A stretch of 5,547 nt of DNA from Conexibacter sp. GTDB lineage: Bacteria; Actinomycetota; Thermoleophilia; Solirubrobacterales; Solirubrobacteraceae. The position numbers and the translations under genes were made by a program. The DNA lies in NCBI GenBank assembly GCA_025964215.1, contig JAOPZG010000380.1, positions 1-5,547 of the forward strand, read 5' to 3'. The notes below the pieces were generated by a model, which saw only the letters and a program-made list of their open reading frames with translations, ran no database searches and was not told the origin of the DNA. Numbering within the stretch: position 1 is the stretch's first letter; each line of letters starts with the position of its first letter. Positions 1 through 4,889 of the stretch are shown piece by piece.

Positions 1-699
1 CTGCCGGGCGGCGGCTACTGGTCGATGCCGAAGCTGACGATGCCGGGCGCGCTGCTGGTCGGCGACTCCGCGGGCATGGTCGACACGGTGTCGCTCAAGG
101 GCGTCCACCACTCCGTGAAGTCGGGCATCCTGGCCGGCGAGGCGATCTACAAGGCGCTCAAGAGCGGCGAGACCTCGCTGGAGTCCTACGAGGACGCCGT
201 GGAGGAGTCCTCGATCGGCAAGGAGCTCTACGAGGTCCGCAACACGCGCCAGCCGTTCCAGAAGGGCTTCCTGCGCGGCGGTCCGATCGTCAACCTGTCG
301 ATCGCGAACAAGGGCAATCTGCCCCCGGGGCGCCTGGCATGGCACAAGCAGGACCAGAAGCCGATGTTCATCGGCAAGACGAAGGACGGCTACCCCAAGC
401 CGGACGGCAAGTACACGTTCGACAAGCTGTCCTCGGTGTTCATCACGGGCAACGCGACCCGCGACGACGCGCCGAACCACATCCGCGTCCAGAAGAACGT
501 CGCGCGCGAGGTCGCCGAGACGTGGAAGTGGATGTGCCCGGCCGGGGTCTACGAGATCCCGGACGACGCGCCCGAGCACGGCAACGTCGACGTGATCGTC
601 AACTACACCAACTGCGTGCAGTGCGGCGCGATCACCGCCAAGGGCGGTCGCCTGACGACCCCCGAGGGCGGCGACGGCCCGCTCTACCAGCAGACCTGA
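1..699 (+). CDS. Electron transfer flavoprotein:quinone oxidoreductase (ETF-QO), C-terminal part; 5' end outside window
   Basis: ETF-QO passes electrons from reduced electron transfer flavoprotein (fatty-acid and amino-acid dehydrogenation) through FAD and a 4Fe-4S cluster to membrane quinone. The frame is open from base 1, so this is about the last 232 residues of a protein usually 550-620 long. Seen, in order (window codons): the PGGGYWSMPKL segment (2-12); the FAD-contacting LLVGDSAG (18-25) followed by LKGVHHSVKSGILAGEA (32-48), matching the family's KIKGTHTAMKSG stretch; KELYEVRN (74-81); YPKPDGKYTFDKLSSV (131-146); CPAGVYE (179-185); NCVQC (204-208); and a PEGG-GP-Y tail. Family assignment is firm. 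Odd points: the family's C-x2-C-x2-C motif lacks its last cysteine (Ile at codon 211), leaving three of four ligands, and the usually hydrophobic quinone/membrane loop is polar here. It ends in TGA, directly followed by a repeat element. Confidence 0.93.
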   Translation: MPGGGYWSMPKLTMPGALLVGDSAGMVDTVSLKGVHHSVKSGILAGEAIYKALKSGETSLESYEDAVEESSIGKELYEVRNTRQPFQKGFLRGGPIVNLSIANKGNLPPGRLAWHKQDQKPMFIGKTKDGYPKPDGKYTFDKLSSVFITGNATRDDAPNHIRVQKNVAREVAETWKWMCPAGVYEIPDDAPEHGNVDVIVNYTNCVQCGAITAKGGRLTTPEGGDGPLYQQT

Positions 700-703
700 T
701 CGA

Positions 704-797
704 GGGACTGCCCCCTCGCCACCACGGTGGGGGGGACAGTTCCTGACTTCGCGGAGTTGGGGACTGTCCCTCACCGTCCACCGGTGGGACAGTCCCC
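704..797. repeat. REP/BIME-like element: four alternating inverted copies of a GGGACTGTCCC-type unit
   Basis: Four about 12-bp arms alternate in orientation: 704-715, 731-743 (reverse), 759-770, 786-797 (reverse), starting about 26-29 bp apart. Neighbouring arms can pair three ways. Hairpin I (704-743) is imperfect. Hairpin II (731-748 with 755-772, loop 749-754) pairs with no mismatch if G-T wobbles are allowed. Hairpin III has a perfect 12-bp stem (759-770 with 786-797), a 2-nt bulge, 4 more bp (773-776 with 782-785) and a 5-nt loop. It begins 5 bp after the ETF-QO stop and could stop transcription there, although no T-run follows. Dispersed elements of this shape are typical of REP sequences mobilised by Y1 (RAYT) transposases; that origin is inference and no transposase is in the window. 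Confidence 0.75.
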
Positions 798-825
798 GAG
801 CCCCGATACCGCAACCCCGTGGCCC

Positions 826-842
826 TACGCTTGTTCCAAGGA
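826..842 (+). promoter_or_regulatory. Possible -10 (TACGCT) and Shine-Dalgarno (AAGGA) for the CARDB gene
   Basis: TACGCT at 826-831 fits the actinobacterial TAnnnT -10 pattern and lies 15 bp before the ATG at 847. AAGGA at 838-842 is a Shine-Dalgarno match 4 bp from that ATG, which supports choosing 847 over the longer open frame upstream. No convincing -35 is visible, so the promoter part is weak. Confidence 0.4.
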
Positions 843-846
843 CCGC

Positions 847-1602
847 ATGCGTCACCGGCTGCCCATCGCTCTGCTCGCGCTCCTCGCCCTCGGCGGCGGG
901 GCCGCCTCCGCGCAGGCCTCCGACAGGCTCCCGCTGTCGGCCAAGACGACGATCTGCACCACGGGCGCCGACGACGCCGCGCGCGCGGCGACGTTCACCG
1001 GCTCGATGCCGGCGGGCGCGCAGACCCGCCGGATGCAGATGCGCTTCGTCCTGCTCCAGCGCGTCGGCCCCGGGCCCAAGGGCGCCTTCAAGAAGCTCGT
1101 CGTGCCCGGCTGGGGCGGCTGGGAGAGGTCCGATCCGGGCCGGCAGGGGTTCGTGTTCACCAAGCGCGTCGAGGCGCTCGTCGCGCCCGCGGCCTACCGC
1201 GCGCAGGTCACGTTCCGCTGGTACGACGCCAAGGGCCACGTCCAGCGCACCGCGACGCGGACCACCATGCCGTGCGAGCAGCCCGACCCACGCGCGGACC
1301 TCGTCCTCGCCGGGGTCGACGCCACCGGCGTGAGCAGGACGACCGCGGCCTACACGCTCTCGGTCGGCAACGAGGGCCACTCCGACGCCGCGCCGTTCGT
1401 CGTCACGATCACCGTCGACGGCACCGTCTCGGACCCGATCACGATCGGCCCGATCGCCGCCGGGGAGCGCGCGAGCGGCGCGCTGGCCGCCCCGCGCTGC
1501 GCGCCCGGGAGCACGATCACCGTCACGCTGGACGCCGGGAACGCGGTCGACGAGGCCGCCGAGGACGACGACGTCGTGGAACGCCCCTGCCCGTTGGCCT
1601 AG
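847..1602 (+). CDS. Secreted protein with C-terminal CARDB (Ig-like) domain, function unknown
   Basis: A 251-residue protein predicted to be exported. Residues 1-25 form a signal peptide: basic start (MRHR), a Leu/Ala-rich core, and an Ala-x-Ala cleavage region around ASAQASD. Residues 27-145 are a domain I do not recognise, with one cysteine near each end (37 and 143). Residues 149-250 look like a CARDB beta-sandwich: DLVLAGVDATG, then YTLSVGNEGHSDAAPF, the GPIAAGE turn, and a close resembling CAPGSTITVTLDAGNAVDEA, with cysteines 218 and 248. The pairs 37/143 and 218/248 would suit one disulfide per domain (inference). CARDB domains are adhesion-like modules common in actinobacterial and archaeal surface proteins. 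No membrane anchor or sorting signal follows, so it may be released or bind another envelope component. The frame is open upstream to 727, but that stretch is the repeat element. Stop is TAG. The gene looks independent of its neighbours. Confidence 0.82.
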   Translation: MRHRLPIALLALLALGGGAASAQASDRLPLSAKTTICTTGADDAARAATFTGSMPAGAQTRRMQMRFVLLQRVGPGPKGAFKKLVVPGWGGWERSDPGRQGFVFTKRVEALVAPAAYRAQVTFRWYDAKGHVQRTATRTTMPCEQPDPRADLVLAGVDATGVSRTTAAYTLSVGNEGHSDAAPFVVTITVDGTVSDPITIGPIAAGERASGALAAPRCAPGSTITVTLDAGNAVDEAAEDDDVVERPCPLA

Positions 1603-1629
1603 GAGCCGTTCCTGACGGTCGCGTGACGC

Positions 1630-1643
1630 TACACTCAGGGGGA
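1630..1643 (+). promoter_or_regulatory. Probable -10 (TACACT) and Shine-Dalgarno of rpmE
   Basis: TACACT at 1630-1635 is a good TAnnnT -10 hexamer ending 10 bp before the rpmE ATG, which would put the transcription start within a few bases of the start codon. AGGGGGA at 1637-1643 could serve as a ribosome-binding site if transcription starts earlier, but its 2-nt spacing is short. No clear -35 is seen; TTCCTG at 1609-1614 is the best candidate, with a short 15-bp spacer. The site lies in the 43-bp gap after the CARDB gene. Confidence 0.5.
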
Positions 1644-1645
1644 TC

Positions 1646-1861
1646 ATGAAGACCGGAATTCACCCCGAATACGTCGTTTCGCACGTCACCTGTACGTGTG
1701 GCAACGACTTCTACACCCGCTCGACGCAGGCCGAGATCCACGTCGAGGTGTGCGCTCAGTGCCACCCGTTCTACACGGGCAAGCAGAAGATCATGGACAC
1801 CGGCGGCCGCATCGACCGCTTCAAGCGCCGTCAGGCTCGCGCCGCCGGCACCAAGGACTAG
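1646..1861 (+). CDS. rpmE: 50S ribosomal protein L31, zinc-binding type
   Basis: A 71-residue protein of the large ribosomal subunit; in E. coli L31 bridges the central protuberance to the 30S head. The sequence is a full-length match to the family: MKTGIHPEY start, CTCGN with Cys16 and Cys18, [16 protein letters not shown] with Cys36 and Cys39, then [11 protein letters not shown]. The CxC plus CxxC set marks the zinc-carrying C+ form. In many bacteria this form is replaced by a zinc-free paralogue when zinc is short; no paralogue or Zur-like operator is visible here. The start is supported by the -10/SD arrangement just upstream. It ends in TAG, 10 bp before the DUF1385 gene, with which it is probably co-transcribed. 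Confidence 0.97.
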   Translation: MKTGIHPEYVVSHVTCTCGNDFYTRSTQAEIHVEVCAQCHPFYTGKQKIMDTGGRIDRFKRRQARAAGTKD

Positions 1862-1871
1862 TCCCCGGGCC

Positions 1872-2912
1872 ATGCCGGACGCACAGCGCTCCTCCGACGG
1901 CGCATCCGTAGCCGTCGGGGACGGTGCGTTCGGCGGCGACCTGGTCGCGCAACGGGATGCTCCCGTCGGCGGCCAGGCCGTCCTCGAGGGCGTGATGATG
2001 CGCGGCGTCTCCACGTGGGCCGTCGCCGTCCGCAAGCCGCTCCCCGAGCAGCTCAAGGAGGGCGGGCTCGAGCCCGAGGAGGTCCCGCTCGGCGAGATCG
2101 AGGTCGTCAGCCATCCGCTGACCTCCGTCCTCAAGAAGCACCGCGTCCTGCGGCTGCCGCTGATCCGCGGCGTCGTCGCGCTGGGCGAGTCGCTCGGCAT
2201 CGGCTTCAAGGCCCTGGGCATCAGCGCCAACGCGCAGCTGCCCGAGGACGAGAAGGAGATCTCCGGCGGCGTCTGGGCGGGCACGGTCGTGCTCGCCGTC
2301 CTGGTCGCGGTCGGCCTGTTCTTCGTCGTCCCGGTCGGGCTCACGAGCCTGATCAAGGACCAGCTGCACTCGTCGTTCCTCTTCTGGCTCGTCGAGGGCG
2401 TCCTGCGCACCACGATCTTCCTCGGCTACCTGCTGGCGCTCTCGCGGCTGCGCGACCTGCGCCGCGTCTTCGAGTACCACGGCGCCGAGCACAAGACGAT
2501 CTCCTGCTACGAGGCCGAGCTGGAGCTGACGCCGGAGAACGCGCAGCGCTTCAGCCGCCTGCACCCGCGCTGCGGCACGAGCTTCCTGCTCGTCGTGATG
2601 ATCGTCGCGATCTTCGTCTTCGCCCCGATCGGCCTGCCGGCCTGGTACTGGCTGGTCCTCACGCGCATCGTCGGCGTGCCGCTGATCGCCGGCATCTCGT
2701 TCGAGCTGATCAAGTTCGCCGGCAAGAACCGCCGCCGCGGCTGGGTGCGGGCGGTCATGTACCCGGGCCTCCAGCTCCAGAAGCTGACCACGCGCGAGCC
2801 GGACCTCGACCAGCTCGCCGTCGCCATCGCCGCCATGAACGCCGTCCTCGCCGTGGAGAACCCGATGGGTGCCTCCGACGAGGAGCGGGTGGGCATGGAA
2901 GTCGTCGCCTGA
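1872..2912 (+). CDS. yqhQ: DUF1385 (YqhQ-type) integral membrane protein
   Basis: A 346-residue multi-pass membrane protein of a conserved family without an established biochemical role that I can state. Diagnostic motifs are present: VGGQAVLEGVMMRG (32-45), FEYHGAEHKTISCYEAE (200-216), HPRCGTSF (231-238) and PGLQLQKLTTREPD (298-311). The His/Glu/Cys-rich motifs look like a metal or active site, but that is inference. Four membrane segments are visible at about 136-160, 168-190, 237-256 and 258-281. ATG 1872 is the only conventional start before the core and gives a 31-residue polar N-terminal extension. Its Shine-Dalgarno is poor: AAGGA at 1853-1857 is 14 nt away, inside the end of rpmE, which suggests translational coupling. 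Members of this family are often found beside rpmE, prfA and prmC in Firmicutes and other bacteria, as here. Ends in TGA. Confidence 0.9.
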   Translation: MPDAQRSSDGASVAVGDGAFGGDLVAQRDAPVGGQAVLEGVMMRGVSTWAVAVRKPLPEQLKEGGLEPEEVPLGEIEVVSHPLTSVLKKHRVLRLPLIRGVVALGESLGIGFKALGISANAQLPEDEKEISGGVWAGTVVLAVLVAVGLFFVVPVGLTSLIKDQLHSSFLFWLVEGVLRTTIFLGYLLALSRLRDLRRVFEYHGAEHKTISCYEAELELTPENAQRFSRLHPRCGTSFLLVVMIVAIFVFAPIGLPAWYWLVLTRIVGVPLIAGISFELIKFAGKNRRRGWVRAVMYPGLQLQKLTTREPDLDQLAVAIAAMNAVLAVENPMGASDEERVGMEVVA

Positions 2913-2928
2913 CCCACCCCCTGCGGCA

Positions 2929-2975
2929 TCGAGGGACGAACGATGGCCGCCAGGCGACCATGAGTCGTCCCTCGA
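2929..2975 (+). terminator. Strong hairpin between DUF1385 and prfA (terminator or leader control element)
   Basis: A perfect 11-bp inverted repeat (2929-2939 with 2965-2975, arms TCGAGGGACGA / TCGTCCCTCGA) encloses a 3x3 internal loop, ATGG/CCAT (2943-2946 with 2958-2961) and CGC/GCG (2948-2950 with 2954-2956) with a CAG loop. The stem is GC-rich but no T-run follows, so it would be a non-canonical terminator for the rpmE-DUF1385 transcript. It ends 8 bp before the presumed prfA -10, so it could equally be an operator or a control structure in read-through RNA. Confidence 0.6.
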
Positions 2976-2983
2976 CGCTCAGC

Positions 2984-2989
2984 TAGGCT
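2984..2989 (+). promoter_or_regulatory. Probable -10 (TAGGCT) of the prfA-prmC-tsaC operon
   Basis: TAGGCT fits TAnnnT and ends 10 bp before the prfA ATG, the same spacing as TACACT before rpmE. The start of transcription would fall almost on the start codon. In keeping with that, no Shine-Dalgarno is visible between the hexamer and the ATG. A -35 would fall inside the hairpin's right half and none is clear. Confidence 0.5.
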
Positions 2990-2999
2990 CGATGGTCGC

Positions 3000-4043
3000 A
3001 TGATCGAGTCCCTCGTCGAGCAGATCGAGACCCGCTTCGCCGAGGTCGGCCGTCTCATCACCGAGGCCGACGTCATCTCGGATCGCAAGCGCTACGCCGA
3101 GGTCGGCCGCGAGTACCGGCGCCTGGAGCCGGCCGCCAAGCTGGCCGAGGACTGGCGCCACGCGACCGACGACGCCGCCGGCGCGCGCGAGCTGCTGGCC
3201 GAGGGCGAGGACCCCGAGCTGCGCGACCTGCTGCGCAGCTCCGAGGCGCGCATCGAGGAGGTCGAGGAGGAGATCCGCCTCGCGATGGTCGAGCCCGATC
3301 CCAACGACGACAAGAACGTCATCGTCGAGATCCAGGGCGGCGCGGGCGGGGAGGAGGCCGGCCTCTGGGCGGGCGACCTCTACCGGATGCTCACCCGCTA
3401 CGCCGAGCGCCGCGGCTTCACCGCCGAGCCGCTGGACGCCGCCGAGGGCAAGTACACGTTCGCGATCAAGGGCGACGGCGCCTACTCGATCTTCAAGTTC
3501 GAGGGCGGCACGCACCGCGTCCAGCGCGTGCCGTCCACGGAGTCCCAGGGCCGCATCCACACCTCGACCGCCACGGTCGCGGTGCTGCCCGAGGCCGAGG
3601 ACGTCGACGTGCACATCGACCCCAACGACCTGACGATCGACGTCTACCGCTCGGGCGGCCCGGGCGGCCAGTCGGTCAACACCACCGACTCGGCGGTGCG
3701 GATCACGCACAAGCCCTCCGGGATCGCGGTCGCGATGCAGGACGAGAAGAGCCAGCTCCAGAACCGGGAGAAGGCGATGCGCGTCCTGCGCGCGCGCCTC
3801 TACGAGCGCGCGCTGGCCGAGCAGCAGGCCGCCGCCGCCGACGCGCGCCGCTCCCAGGTCGGCACCGGCGACCGCGCCGAGAAGATCAGGACCTACAACT
3901 ACGGCGAGCGCCGCGTGACCGACCACCGCATCAAGCTCACCGCGCACAACCTCGACGACGTCCTCGAGGGCGAGCTCGACGAGTTCACCGCCGCGCTCCA
4001 GGACGACGAGAAGCGGCGCGGCCTGGAGGCGCAGGCGGCGTAG
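3000..4043 (+). CDS. prfA: Peptide chain release factor 1 (RF1)
   Basis: RF1 reads UAA and UAG stop codons in the ribosomal A site and triggers peptide release. The 347-residue protein is slightly shorter than E. coli RF1 (360). Seen: coiled-coil-like domain 1 (about 1-95); GGAGGEEAGLWAGDL (113-127), the helix touching the stop codon; HRVQRVPSTESQGRIHTST (172-190) containing the P-x-T tripeptide at 178-180, which specifies RF1 rather than RF2 (SPF); the catalytic GGQ at 222-224 in GPGGQSVNTTDSAVR; and KIRTYNYGERRVTDHRI (295-311). Gln224 is the expected methylation target of the neighbouring PrmC. A stretch around 149-158 is shorter than in E. coli. ATG 3000 begins the normal domain 1 and follows a -10-like hexamer with no Shine-Dalgarno, suggesting leaderless initiation. 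The gene ends in TAG, RF1's own codon, and overlaps prmC by one base. Confidence 0.97.
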   Translation: MIESLVEQIETRFAEVGRLITEADVISDRKRYAEVGREYRRLEPAAKLAEDWRHATDDAAGARELLAEGEDPELRDLLRSSEARIEEVEEEIRLAMVEPDPNDDKNVIVEIQGGAGGEEAGLWAGDLYRMLTRYAERRGFTAEPLDAAEGKYTFAIKGDGAYSIFKFEGGTHRVQRVPSTESQGRIHTSTATVAVLPEAEDVDVHIDPNDLTIDVYRSGGPGGQSVNTTDSAVRITHKPSGIAVAMQDEKSQLQNREKAMRVLRARLYERALAEQQAAAADARRSQVGTGDRAEKIRTYNYGERRVTDHRIKLTAHNLDDVLEGELDEFTAALQDDEKRRGLEAQAA

Positions 4044-4885
4044 TGCCTTCGCCCTTCGCCGGCACCGGCGTCCGCGAGGCGCTCGACTCGGCCCTCGTGG
4101 CGCTCAACGGCGCGAAGGTCGACAACCCGCGCCTGGACGCCGAGGTGCTCCTCGGCCACGCGCTCGGCGTCGACCGCACGGCGCTCTGGCTCGACCCGGA
4201 CCGCGAGGTCAGCGGCGACGCGGCGCGCTGGTTCCGCGACGCGATCCGGCGGCGGACCGTCGAGCGCGTCCCGGTCGCCTACCTCGTCGGCCACAAGGGC
4301 TTCCGCCACCTCGAGCTCGAGGTCGACCAGCGCGTGCTCGTCCCGCGGCCGGAGACCGAGCACCTCGTCGAGGCGCTGCTCGACCTGCCCCGTGGCGCGC
4401 GCGTCCACGACGTCGGCACGGGCTCGGGCGCGATCGCGCTGGCGCTCAAGGACGAGCGGCCGGACCTGCGGATCTCCGCGAGCGACGTCAGCCCCGACGC
4501 GCTCGCCGTCGCCCGTGCCAACGGCGCGCGCCTCGGCCTCGACGTCTCCTTCAGCCAGGGCGACCTGCTCGACGGCGTCGAGCACGCGCTCGACGTGATC
4601 GTCTCCAACCCGCCCTACGTCCGCGACGGCGACCGCGCGCGGATGGCGCCGGAGGTCACGCAGCACGAGCCGGGCCTCGCGCTCTTCGCCGGCGCCGACG
4701 GGCTGCGCACGATCCGTCCGCTGCTCACGCAGGCCGCCGCGACGCAGGCGACGATGGTCGCCCTCGAGGTCGGCGCCGGCATGGCGCCCGCGGTCCGCGC
4801 GCTCGTCGCCGCGGCGGGCTTCCCGGAGGTCGACGTCATCACCGACCTCGCGGGCCACGAGCGCGTTGTTGTAGGGGAACGCTGA
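4043..4885 (+). CDS. prmC: Peptide chain release factor N5-glutamine methyltransferase
   Basis: PrmC transfers a methyl group from S-adenosylmethionine to the glutamine of the GGQ motif of RF1 and RF2, which speeds peptide release. The 280 residues show the N-terminal helical substrate domain (1-90, with RLDAEVLLGHAL at 30-41 and RVPVAYLVGHKGF at 75-87), VLVPRPETE (98-106), the SAM-binding VHDVGTGSGAIALAL (121-135), the acidic Asp148, and the catalytic NPPY (189-192) in IVSNPPYV, followed by HEPGLALFAGADGL. Length and motifs are complete. The start is GTG at 4043, sharing its G with the prfA stop (TAGTG), so translation is probably by termination-reinitiation. GGAGG at 4025-4029 inside prfA is 13 nt away and AGGCGG at 4033-4038 is closer; either may assist. 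The last codons turn unusually AT-rich, apparently to carry the tsaC ribosome-binding site. Confidence 0.96.
   Translation: MPSPFAGTGVREALDSALVALNGAKVDNPRLDAEVLLGHALGVDRTALWLDPDREVSGDAARWFRDAIRRRTVERVPVAYLVGHKGFRHLELEVDQRVLVPRPETEHLVEALLDLPRGARVHDVGTGSGAIALALKDERPDLRISASDVSPDALAVARANGARLGLDVSFSQGDLLDGVEHALDVIVSNPPYVRDGDRARMAPEVTQHEPGLALFAGADGLRTIRPLLTQAAATQATMVALEVGAGMAPAVRALVAAAGFPEVDVITDLAGHERVVVGER
4873..4878 (+). promoter_or_regulatory. Shine-Dalgarno of tsaC embedded in the end of prmC
   Basis: AGGGGA lies in the last codons of prmC, 11 nt before the tsaC ATG at 4890. It sits in a short run of codons rare for this sequence (GTT GTT GTA GGG GAA, 4865-4879), which lowers local GC and probably keeps the site unpaired. 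It supports 4890 as the start over the next in-frame ATG at 4929. Confidence 0.55.
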
Positions 4886-4889
4886 GGCG

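Noticed and set aside
727..846. Upstream extension of the CARDB reading frame, starting at ATG 727
   Set aside because: It translates the inverted-repeat element and would put 40 residues before an obvious signal peptide. ATG 847 has a Shine-Dalgarno and begins the signal peptide.
1605..1617. Small inverted repeat CCGT/ACGG after the CARDB gene as a terminator
   Set aside because: Only a 4-5 bp stem with no T-run; too weak to call.
1523..2564. Long open frames on the minus strand across rpmE and DUF1385
   Set aside because: Low-complexity Arg/Ser/Pro/Asp-rich translations opposite well-supported genes; an effect of high GC.
699..2937. Shared 10-mer ATCGAGGGAC at 699-708 and 2928-2937, linking the repeat element and the prfA hairpin
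   Set aside because: The arms differ after this point (GGGACTG versus GGGACGA). In such GC-rich DNA this alone does not show they are the same element, though a genome-wide count would settle it.
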